Part shown: piece by piece, positions 41,412-48,937 of the stretch
Position numbering within the stretch: the stretch's first letter is position 1
How the letters are laid out: the number at the start of each line of letters is the position of its first letter
From: a candidate division KSB1 bacterium
Lineage (GTDB): Bacteria; Zhuqueibacterota; Zhuqueibacteria; Zhuqueibacterales; Zhuqueibacteraceae
Reading direction: 5' to 3'
Assembly (NCBI GenBank): GCA_034506255.1
Contig: JAPDPX010000005.1
Location: 248,001-312,000, forward strand
DNA: 64,000 nt
Notes under the pieces: model-generated
Told to the model about the DNA's origin: nothing
The model's input: only the letters and a program-made list of their open reading frames with translations
Databases searched by the model: none
Program-made: the position numbers and the translations under genes

Positions 41412-42959
41412 ATGATTCCAAACATTCTCAGTTGGATGATTTTTTTGCCGGTGATTGGCGCCGCCGTGGTGCTGGCCATCCCGCGCGGCGAAAAACAGCA
41501 CGACCTGATACGATGGCTCGCCGCCGGCTTTACCGGCGTGCAAGTGCTGCTCGCCATCCTGCTGGTCCTGGGTTTCGACCGCACCACCTCCGGCATGCAG
41601 TTCGTCGAGAAGGCGCCCTGGATCACTTCCTACAACATTTGGTATTTCGTCGGCGTCGACGGCCTCTCGATCAGCATGGTGCTGCTCACCGCGCTGCTGT
41701 CCTTCCTCTGCATCTTTGCCTCCTGGGGCATCGACAAGGCGGTGAAGGGCTATTTCACCATGTTTCTCCTGCTCGATGCCGGCATGATGGGCGTGTTTTG
41801 CGCACTGGATTTCTTCCTCTTCTACATCTTCTGGGAAGTGATGCTGCTGCCGATGTACTTCCTGATTGGCATTTGGGGCGGCCCGCGGCGCGAATATGCC
41901 GCCATCAAGTTCTTCCTCTACACCCTGGCCGGCTCGGTGCTCATGCTGGTCGCCATGCTGGTGTTCTACTTCAACGTGAAGGATCCGGTCACTGGCGGTC
42001 ATACCTTCAACATGCTGCACATGATGGATCAGGCCAATCATACCGGCCTGCTGCGCGATTTCGACGTCCGCCTGCTGCTCTATGCCGCACTCTTCATCGG
42101 CTTCGCCATCAAAGTCCCGGCGGTGCCGTTCCACACCTGGCTGCCCGATGCCCACGTCGAGGCACCCACCGCCATCAGCGTGATTCTGGCGGGCGTTCTG
42201 TTGAAGATGGGAACCTACGGCATGCTGCGCATCAGTTTCCCAATCCTGCCCGACGCCGTGAAATATCCCCCCTTCGCCTATGGCTTTGCCACCATCGCGG
42301 TGATCAGCATCGTTTATGGCGCGCTGTGCGCCATGTCGCAGAAAGACCTGAAGAAGCTGGTGGCCTATTCTTCCATCGGCCACATGGGTGTGGTCATGCT
42401 CGGCATGATCGGCCTGACGCCGCTGGGCGTCAATGGCGCGGTGCTGCAGATGTTCAACCACGGCACCGTCACCGCCATGCTCTTCCTCCTGGTGGGCGTG
42501 ATCTACGACCGCGCTCACCACCGTGACATCGACGGCTTCGGCGGACTGGCGCAGACGATGCCGGTCTACACCGGCATCGTCACCATCGCCTTTTTTGCCA
42601 ATCTCGGGCTGCCGGGTTTGTCGAGCTTCATCAGCGAAGCCTTCAGCTTCCTCGGCGCCTTCAGCTCCACCACCTTCAACCTGCGCGTGTACACCATCAT
42701 TTCGGTGCTCGGCATCGTCTTCGTCGCGGGCTACATGTTGTGGACGCTGCAGCGCATGTTTCTGGGCAAGCTCAATCCCCAATATGCGGATCTGCCCGAA
42801 ATCAACCGGCGCGAGCTGTTCACCCTGGTGCCGCTCGCCGTGATCGTGATCTTTCTCGGCGTCTATCCCGCACCCATGCTGGAATTGCTGGAAGTCTCGC
42901 TCAACAGTCTGGCGGCCACCGTGCGCGAAGCCGCGCCGATGTTGATGGGGATGAACTAG
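41412..42959 (+). CDS. nuoM: NADH-quinone oxidoreductase subunit M (antiporter-like)
   Basis: A 515-residue antiporter-like subunit. It has DFFLFYIFWEVMLLPMYFLIG with the key Glu, KVPAVPFHTWLPDAHVEAPTAISVILAGVLLKMGTYG, KDLKKLVAYSSIGHMGVV and MFNHGTVTAMLFLLVG. The ATG at 41412 follows GAGGGAGA. It lies 79 bp after nuoL and is separated from nuoN by an unusual repeat hairpin. It forms the middle proton channel. Confidence 0.95.
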   Translation: MIPNILSWMIFLPVIGAAVVLAIPRGEKQHDLIRWLAAGFTGVQVLLAILLVLGFDRTTSGMQFVEKAPWITSYNIWYFVGVDGLSISMVLLTALLSFLCIFASWGIDKAVKGYFTMFLLLDAGMMGVFCALDFFLFYIFWEVMLLPMYFLIGIWGGPRREYAAIKFFLYTLAGSVLMLVAMLVFYFNVKDPVTGGHTFNMLHMMDQANHTGLLRDFDVRLLLYAALFIGFAIKVPAVPFHTWLPDAHVEAPTAISVILAGVLLKMGTYGMLRISFPILPDAVKYPPFAYGFATIAVISIVYGALCAMSQKDLKKLVAYSSIGHMGVVMLGMIGLTPLGVNGAVLQMFNHGTVTAMLFLLVGVIYDRAHHRDIDGFGGLAQTMPVYTGIVTIAFFANLGLPGLSSFISEAFSFLGAFSSTTFNLRVYTIISVLGIVFVAGYMLWTLQRMFLGKLNPQYADLPEINRRELFTLVPLAVIVIFLGVYPAPMLELLEVSLNSLAATVREAAPMLMGMN

Positions 42960-42985
42960 AGCTTCAACTCCCGGTCCTGCTCGTT

Positions 42986-43094
42986 TTACTCCTACTCTTA
43001 CTCCTACTCCTACTCCTACTCAACTGCAACTCTGGGAGTAGGAGTAAGAGTAGGAGTAAGAGTATCAGAGTATCAGAGTATCAGAGTATCAGTA
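42986..43094 (+). repeat. Hexamer-repeat hairpin plus octamer repeat between nuoM and nuoN
   Basis: A tandem array based on TACTCC/TACTCT (about 42987-43020) is followed after 14 nt by its inverse, an array based on GGAGTA/AGAGTA (about 43034-43064). The two arms can form a stem of about 30 bp. Directly after it TATCAGAG is repeated about four times (43062-43094). Such simple-sequence arrays mutate by slippage and could change folding, and so expression of nuoN. Confidence 0.8.
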
Positions 43095-43179
43095 TGAAAT
43101 GGAGTAAGGGCAGGAGCGAGAGCCGGAACCTACGCATCTCCACAAGGATCGCCACCCAAACGAAAATAGGTTGCTCGAT

Positions 43180-44688
43180 ATGTCAGATTTCGTCGTGCGT
43201 TTGCAGGACAACCTCGCCAGCCTCGGTCATTTCCTGCCGGAGTTCGTGCTGATCGGCCTGCTGCTGGCTCTGATGGTTGTCGACATGTTTCTCAAGCGGG
43301 AACACACGCCCTGGCTGGGCCTGCTCACCCTCGCCGGCGGCCTGTTGTGCCTGCTCGTCCTGCTGCTGCAGCGCGATGACCCCGGCCGCGGCCTGTTCAA
43401 CAACATGCTGGCGGTAGACCGCTTTGCCACGTTCTTCAAACTGATTTTTCTCGGCAGCATGATCATGACCGTGCTGCTTTCCTACTCCTCGCTGGAGCTG
43501 GCCGGCCGCAGCGTGGGCGAGTATTTCATTCTGATGACCGCCACCACGCTGGGCATGTTTTGGATGGCCTCCGCCACCAATCTGCTTACCATCTTCATTG
43601 CCATCGAAACCGTGAGCCTGAGCTCCTTCGCGCTGGCGACCTATTTGAAAACGGTCAAGCGCTCCAGCGAGGCCGGTCTGAAATATACCATCTATGGCGC
43701 GTTTTCCTCCGGATTGATGCTCTACGGTTTTTCGCTGATCTACGGCCTGACCGGCTCGCTCAACATCTATGAAATTTCTCACCAGCTCGCCACCAACCCA
43801 CCCAATCCCCTCACTCTATTCGTCGCCTTTCTGCTGATTCTCGCGGGCTTCGGCTATAAAATTGCCTCGGTGCCATTTCACTTCTGGGCACCGGATGTCT
43901 ATGAAGGCGCGCCCACCCCGATTACCGCCTTTCTCAGCGTGGGACCCAAGGCCGCGGGGTTTGCGTTGTTGATCCGCTTTGTCACTGTCGGTCTCTCCAC
44001 CTCCGGCGCCGAGGGCTGGTCCGCGATTGCCGGTCTGAACTGGCAGCAGCTTCTGGCGGTGATCTCCGCCGCCACCATGACGCTCGGCAATCTTGTCGCC
44101 ATCGTGCAAAACAACCTCAAGCGCCTGCTGGCCTACTCCAGCATTGCACATGCCGGCTACGCCCTGATGGGGGTGGTGTTGCTCACTCAAAGCGGGATCA
44201 ATGCCACGCTGTTTTACCTGGTGGCCTATTATTTGATGAATCTCGGTGCGTTCCTGGTGGTGATTATTGTGCAGGAGTTGATCGGCAGTGAACGGCTGCA
44301 AGACTATCGCGGGCTGGGTTATCGCGCACCGGTGGTCGCGGCGTGCATGACCGTGTTCCTGTTCTCGCTCACCGGCCTGCCGGTCACCATCGGCTTCATC
44401 GGCAAATTCTATTTGCTGGCCGCAGTGCTGCAGGGCGATTCACAATTCTACTGGCTGGCAGTCGTCGCGATCATCAACACCGTCATCTCGCTGTATTACT
44501 ATGCGCGCATTTTCAAGGCCATGTATTTGGAGGCACCGGCCGTCGCGGTGACAGAACGCCTGGCGGTTTCGTGGCCGGCGATTGCGCTGCTGGCGATTCT
44601 GGCCGTGCCGACGTTTGTGCTGGGCATTGCATTTGGGCCGCTTTACGAGCTCACCAAAGCTTCGGTGAAATTTTTCGCGGGCATTTGA
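43180..44688 (+). CDS. nuoN: NADH-quinone oxidoreductase subunit N (antiporter-like)
   Basis: A 502-residue antiporter-like subunit ending the complex I cluster. It has NLLTIFIAIETVSLSSFALATYLK with the essential Glu, KIASVPFHFWAPDVYEGAPTPITAFLSVGPKAAGFA, NNLKRLLAYSSIAHAGYALMG and LTGLPVTIGFIGKFYLLAAVL. The ATG at 43180 is preferred over the upstream TTG at 43171. It is preceded by the hexamer-repeat hairpin. Confidence 0.95.
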   Translation: MSDFVVRLQDNLASLGHFLPEFVLIGLLLALMVVDMFLKREHTPWLGLLTLAGGLLCLLVLLLQRDDPGRGLFNNMLAVDRFATFFKLIFLGSMIMTVLLSYSSLELAGRSVGEYFILMTATTLGMFWMASATNLLTIFIAIETVSLSSFALATYLKTVKRSSEAGLKYTIYGAFSSGLMLYGFSLIYGLTGSLNIYEISHQLATNPPNPLTLFVAFLLILAGFGYKIASVPFHFWAPDVYEGAPTPITAFLSVGPKAAGFALLIRFVTVGLSTSGAEGWSAIAGLNWQQLLAVISAATMTLGNLVAIVQNNLKRLLAYSSIAHAGYALMGVVLLTQSGINATLFYLVAYYLMNLGAFLVVIIVQELIGSERLQDYRGLGYRAPVVAACMTVFLFSLTGLPVTIGFIGKFYLLAAVLQGDSQFYWLAVVAIINTVISLYYYARIFKAMYLEAPAVAVTERLAVSWPAIALLAILAVPTFVLGIAFGPLYELTKASVKFFAGI

Positions 44689-44891
44689 GCCGGAGGGGAG
44701 AGATTGCCGGCGCGCGCACGGCATGCCGCCTCAAGATTCTCCCGCGCGCTTTCTGCCTGGCCGTGGCAGCGCGACCCGGCCGTCACCGGGACGGAGAGCG
44801 GAACACAAACGGGGGAGAGTGATTGCGGCAGCAGGTGCCGGTACGACCTGCCAAACCTCGGCAAAAGCCGTGTCGATTCATAAATTTTAAC

Positions 44892-44920
44892 TTGCTTGCC
44901 TACCTTCGTTTCTTTAAGTT
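44892..44920 (+). promoter_or_regulatory. Promoter for the M14 carboxypeptidase gene
   Basis: TTGCTT (44892-44897) and TAAGTT (44915-44920) are spaced by 17 bp. They lie about 145 bp before the peptidase start at 45065. The rest of 44689-45064 shows no supported gene. Confidence 0.4.
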
Positions 44921-45064
44921 CGCCACACTTTTTTTATCCGCTTCAGAAGACAGCCGCGGTGCGCTGCTTTCTTCATGCTGTGCCGCCGCGCTGGTGCGAA
45001 TTGCCGGCGGGTGAGCCGTTTGCAGACGTCACGCCGCTGTAATCCGCGAACTCGAGGAAACTTC

Positions 45065-46546
45065 ATGCCTGGCATGCGTAAAGGACTTGCCCTTTTCCCC
45101 CTCCGCCGCCTTCCTCCCTCCCGTATCATGCTGTCGCTGGCATTTTATTCGGCACTGCTGGGCTTGTGGCTCATGCACGGTGGCCGGCGTGTTGCCCACG
45201 CTCCCGCGGCCGGCACGACTGATGCCGCCCGCGCCGGCGCGGTCTTGTCCAGCCTGCCACACTGGTCGTGGGGGCAGCGTTTCACCGGTACGCAAGCGGC
45301 CGCCACTTCGCGGCAGCAGCACAGCACGGCACCGCAAAAAAAGCAACCCAATCTCGTGGTGCCGGCGGGCTATCCCACGCTCGCAGAGCTGCAGGCGCGC
45401 TTTCAAGAATTGGTGCAGCGGTATCCGCAGCTCGCGCACCTCGACACCATCGGCCGCAGCAGCACCGGGCGGCATCCGATTCTCGCCATTCGACTGACAG
45501 CGCCGCGGCCGGGCATGAGTGACAAGCCCGCGTTTTTGATCAGTGCGCTGCATCATGCGCGCGAGCCGCTCGGAGTTTTCATTTGCCATGCTCTGATGAA
45601 CCGGCTGCTGAGCAACTACGGCAGCAGCACCCGCCACACCCGCCTGCTGGACAGTCTGGAAATCTGGCTGGTGCCGATCGTCAATCCCGACGGCTATGAA
45701 TATCTCATGACGAGCCGGCGCGAATATCCCTGGTGGCGCAAGAACCTGCGTGACAACAATGGCGACGGTTCCTTCGATCCGCTGAGCGACGGGGTTGACT
45801 TGAATCGGAATTATGGCTACAATTGGAGCGAAGGCGGTGAGGATGAGCCCGGCAGTTGGTTTTACCGCGGGCCCGAGCCGTTTTCCGAACCCGAGATCCG
45901 GGCGCTGCGGCAGCTCGCGCTGCACAAGCGCTTCGTCATGGGGATCTCCTATCACAGCTATGGCGAAGCGATTCTCTATCCCTGGGGCAACTATACGCCG
46001 CCACCGGATCAGCAACTGATTCTCGACATCGCGGAGAAATGCGCGGCACGCATCGAGCGGTTTTCCGGCCCGGGCTGCTACAGCATCCTGCCGCTGAACG
46101 GCCGCGCCGGCCAAAGTTCGGTGTGGATGTATGGCGCACTCGGCACGGTCGATTTCATTATCGAAACCGGCGAGGAGTATTTTCCCTCGCTCGCCGACGC
46201 TGATCGCATTGTCGAGCAAAACCTGCCCGGGGCCTTTTATCTGCTGGAACGGGCCCTGGGCGCCGGCATTTGCGGCCGGGTGGTGGATGATGAAACCGGC
46301 GAACCTGTGCCGGCTCGCATCCATGTCGCGGGTCTGGAAGCAGACCATGTGCAGCCGCGCCAGGCCAACGGCCGGGAGGGCTGGTTTCAACGCTTGTTGT
46401 TGCCCGGCACCTATGCCATTGAAGTCCGTGTGCCGGACTATGAGCCGGCGCGCTTTTTCAACGTGCTCGTCCGCGACCAGCACATGACTTCGTTGCATGT
46501 AGGATTGAAACGCATGAACGGCCGGACGTCCGGCAACAGTCACTAA
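45065..46546 (+). CDS. Exported zinc carboxypeptidase (M14 family) with carboxypeptidase-regulatory-like tail
   Basis: A 493-residue protein with an N-terminal signal/anchor helix (about 20-37). The M14 domain spans about 100-405. Zinc ligands are His164 and Glu167 (ALHHAREPLG) and His297 (ISYHSYGE); the substrate-binding NPDGYEY and DLNRNYGYNW are present, and the catalytic Glu lies in FIIETGEEYFP. The final part (about 415-480) is a regulatory-like beta sandwich (GRVVDDETGEPVPARIHVAG ... LLPGTYAIEVRVPDYE). It should trim C-terminal residues from peptides outside the cytoplasm. GAGGAA precedes the ATG at 45065. There is no T9SS-type tail. Confidence 0.93.
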   Translation: MPGMRKGLALFPLRRLPPSRIMLSLAFYSALLGLWLMHGGRRVAHAPAAGTTDAARAGAVLSSLPHWSWGQRFTGTQAAATSRQQHSTAPQKKQPNLVVPAGYPTLAELQARFQELVQRYPQLAHLDTIGRSSTGRHPILAIRLTAPRPGMSDKPAFLISALHHAREPLGVFICHALMNRLLSNYGSSTRHTRLLDSLEIWLVPIVNPDGYEYLMTSRREYPWWRKNLRDNNGDGSFDPLSDGVDLNRNYGYNWSEGGEDEPGSWFYRGPEPFSEPEIRALRQLALHKRFVMGISYHSYGEAILYPWGNYTPPPDQQLILDIAEKCAARIERFSGPGCYSILPLNGRAGQSSVWMYGALGTVDFIIETGEEYFPSLADADRIVEQNLPGAFYLLERALGAGICGRVVDDETGEPVPARIHVAGLEADHVQPRQANGREGWFQRLLLPGTYAIEVRVPDYEPARFFNVLVRDQHMTSLHVGLKRMNGRTSGNSH

Positions 46547-46656
46547 ACCGCGCACCAGGACAGGATCCCCCATTTGTCGCCGGGCATCCCTTGACGCGCG
46601 GACACAGACGCAATCGTGTTGTGAGGGCGGCTGAGCCGAAACCGGAGGAAGGACAC

Positions 46657-47202
46657 ATGAAGCAGTTTGTCAGCGGTTTATTGGTTGGCATGGTCATCAG
46701 CCTGGCTGCCATTGTTCTGGCCCAGGAGGGTTTCTTCAAGGGCAAGGTGGTGTTTGTCAAAGTGGCGCAGGAGAATTTGCGCAAGGCGCCGGGCGGGGAG
46801 GTGCTGGGATCGCTCAACCGTGGCGCACCCATGCAAATCCTGGCAGTGGAAGACAAATGGCTGCAGGTGGTGACTGCCGGCTACATTTGGAAAGAGTCGG
46901 TGACCGGCGATGAACGCCTCAGCCGCGGCGAACAGCCCTATCGTGCCGCCATGATCCTGGTGAAAACCGAGGCGGAGGCACTCGATCTGCTCAAACAAAT
47001 TCAGGCCGGTGCGGATTTCCAAAAGCTGGCTGCGGCAAAGTCGATTGGCCCCAATGCCGCGCGCGGCGGCGATCTGGGCGATGCCTTCAAGGGCGAATTC
47101 ACACCGGCATTTGAACAGGCGATTCTCGCGCTCAAAGTGGGCGAGGTCAGCCAGCCCATCAAAACCGATCAGGGCTACTGCCTGTTCAAACGCTTGAAGT
47201 AG
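46657..47202 (+). CDS. Exported SH3-parvulin-like protein (possible PPIase fragment fold)
   Basis: A 181-residue protein with a signal peptide (1-22). It has an SH3b-like region (about 28-85; VVFVKVAQENLRKAPGGEVLG, then IWKESV). A parvulin-type rotamase core follows (about 100-181; AAMILVKTEAEALDLLKQIQAGADFQKLAAAKSIGPNAARGGDLG, AILALKVGEVSQPIKTDQGYCLFKRL). It would act as a periplasmic peptidyl-prolyl isomerase or chaperone. GGAGGAAGGA directly precedes the ATG at 46657. A strong terminator follows at 47221. Confidence 0.85.
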   Translation: MKQFVSGLLVGMVISLAAIVLAQEGFFKGKVVFVKVAQENLRKAPGGEVLGSLNRGAPMQILAVEDKWLQVVTAGYIWKESVTGDERLSRGEQPYRAAMILVKTEAEALDLLKQIQAGADFQKLAAAKSIGPNAARGGDLGDAFKGEFTPAFEQAILALKVGEVSQPIKTDQGYCLFKRLK

Positions 47203-47220
47203 AAGCAGCGTCGCGATCAA

Positions 47221-47248
47221 CCCTGGCCCGGCCAGGGTTTTCTGTTTT
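47221..47248 (+). terminator. Intrinsic terminator after the SH3-parvulin gene
   Basis: CCCTGGC (47221-47227) and GCCAGGG (47231-47237) form a perfect 7-bp GC-rich stem with a 3-nt loop, followed by TTTTCTGTTTT. It lies 18 bp after the stop codon. Confidence 0.85.
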
Positions 47249-47286
47249 GGTTGGAAGCACCCGGAAGCGCTGCGCCTTATCTTTTC

Positions 47287-47838
47287 ATGCGAAAGGCAAA
47301 AACCGTGTTCACTCTCCCCGCGCGCCGCGTGCTGATCACGCTGCTGCTCTTTTTGCCACTGGTGTTGTATGACGTGCTGTTCGGCGGCGCGATCGCGGCA
47401 TTGCTGCAAACCACCGGCTGGCAGGGTGTGGCACAGCGCATCAACAACGTGTACCAGCTCAGCTACGGCGTGCTGGTCGCTGCGGTTTTAGTGCTCGCCG
47501 CCTGGCGCTTCCACTGCCCGCGTGAAGCGCTGGCCGTCCTGGTGCTGTATGCCGGCATGGTGGAAGACACGCTGTTCTATCTGCTGATCAAACCGCTCAA
47601 TCCGGTGATCTCGCTGCTCACGCTCGGCGCCGGGTACCGTGCGCCGGAGAGGATTCTACCGGAGGGCACGGCGAGCTGGCCGGGCTGGGTGGGCCGGATG
47701 TTCCTGGAAGCCTCCTGGTGGCTGTCACCTGCTCGGGTGTTTGTACTCAACCTGGTGGCTGTGCTGCTCGCCGCGGCGATTCTGGCGGGCAGGACGAAAG
47801 TGCGGCTGTCCAACAGTGAGAAGAAAAGTGCGTGCTGA
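47287..47838 (+). CDS. Four-helix integral membrane protein, unknown function
   Basis: A 183-residue hydrophobic protein with about four transmembrane helices (VLITLLLFLPLVLYDVLFGG, SYGVLVAAVLVLAAW, ALAVLVLYAGMVEDTLFYLL, VFVLNLVAVLLAAAILAG) and a short basic C-terminus. The MVEDTLFYL segment has buried acidic residues. No family is recognised. The ATG at 47287 directly precedes the basic signal-like start; an upstream start at 47251 sits in the terminator tail. It follows the terminator, so it needs its own promoter. Repeat copy 4 begins 42 bp after its stop. Confidence 0.65.
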   Translation: MRKAKTVFTLPARRVLITLLLFLPLVLYDVLFGGAIAALLQTTGWQGVAQRINNVYQLSYGVLVAAVLVLAAWRFHCPREALAVLVLYAGMVEDTLFYLLIKPLNPVISLLTLGAGYRAPERILPEGTASWPGWVGRMFLEASWWLSPARVFVLNLVAVLLAAAILAGRTKVRLSNSEKKSAC

Positions 47839-47874
47839 AACAATACGAAAACGCCAAACGGGTATTGCTTTGTG

Positions 47875-48320
47875 TTCTTCCTGAATTTTGCATGCCGGCT
47901 TGCTGTTGCCTGGAAGAAATGGCATATTCACAAAGCGCCGACAGTTATTCCGTTCGAAGTCAAGCAAGACTTTTTACGAATGTCGCGCGGTCCTGATTTC
48001 GAAATGCGCCCGTTTGCCGAAGGCGTCACCGCTTCTCTCTCACGAAATGGCTTTTTCCGCGGGATTTCTTGCGTTCGTGGGCCGGTGTTTGTGTTCGATC
48101 CTGACACGGAGGGTTGAATCACTGTTGTGCAGCCTGAATTTTATATGCCGGCTTGCTGTTGCCCGGAAGAAATGGCTTGTGTGAAGTGCAGCCCTACTGG
48201 AGTCAACAGCTCGTTTGCCTGCAAAATTTTTTATGCACCGCCCCTTGGATTGTTGGGCATCGCGATCAAAGCGGCGTTTCTCGCGGAGGGGATCAATCTG
48301 GGTGCAAAATTCAGGTTCTT
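47875..48320 (+). mobile_element. Dispersed TIR-bounded repeat, copy 4, with 5-bp direct repeats (MITE-like)
   Basis: The element proper runs from CCTGAATTTTGCA (47880-47892) to TGCAAAATTCAGG (48303-48315), a perfect 13-bp inverted repeat. Immediately outside, TTCTT occurs at 47875-47879 and again at 48316-48320, the pattern of a target-site duplication. Inside are unit X (47880-48132), with a worn version of the CACGAAA hairpin near 48038-48080, and unit Y (from 48133), with CTCGTTTGCCTGCAAAATTTTTTATGCACC. At 436 bp without a coding frame, it fits a non-autonomous mobile element. Confidence 0.75.
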
Positions 48321-48396
48321 GGCGGCTCAAAAAAGCAGCCAGGATGAAAATGAACTTTCGCAACAGCGCCTTCAGGCACCGGCCCGGAAGGGTCTG

Positions 48397-48563
48397 CCAC
48401 AAAAATATTTTCGTGGCATTTGCGGAGAAACCGCCGCCTTTCTTCCCCGCGAAAATACACCCCCACGAAAAAGCTTTTTTCCATGCGGCTTCCCTTTCAT
48501 GGGCGAAGCCTTTTCCCGAAAGAGTTTTTCCGTGGGACGCCATTTTCGTGGGAGAGTTTTGGG
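48397..48563 (+). repeat. Tandem degenerate copies of the CCCACGAAAA hairpin module
   Basis: Three related motifs follow repeat copy 4: CCACAAAAATATTTTCGTGG (48397-48416), CCCACGAAAAAGCTTTTTTC with CATGGGCGAAG (about 48462-48507), and CCCGAAAGAGTTTTTCCGTG with TTTTCGTGGGAGAG (about 48515-48558). They match the internal hairpin of unit X. The rest of 48321-48937 shows no supported gene. Confidence 0.6.
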
Positions 48564-48937
48564 AGTTTGCTCCCAACGCCCCTCCCCTGCTGTGCCGGCG
48601 GGGGGAAGCGGTTTGCTCCCCCGCGTAATACTTCTGTTACGTGTGGAAACTCAGCGCAGAGCACTCTTGTCTGCCGGCAGGCGGGAGGTCTGCGCGGTAG
48701 TTTTGTCGTAGTGCAGCAGCGGAAATACCCGGCTCGCTTGCCCGGCCCTGTCAGCATGAGGGGCAAGGCCGCGTGCAGGCTTGACTTTGTCCCGGCGAGC
48801 CGCGATCTTGACAGTGATACCGGCAGACAAAAGAATGCAGTGCCGCGGAGCCACCAGATGCGGGTGCAACGCGAGCCATCACTTTTGCCGTTATATCGCC
48901 GGGGGTTTTGCCGGCGACAACCCACGACCAGGCTGCC

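Noticed and set aside
36628..44688. Cluster read as a Mrp/Hyc-type antiporter or hydrogenase membrane arm
   Set aside because: NuoA, NuoH, NuoJ and NuoK motifs are those of complex I (ECGEQPVG, PFDLPEAESELVGG), and no hydrogenase or MrpEFG genes are present.
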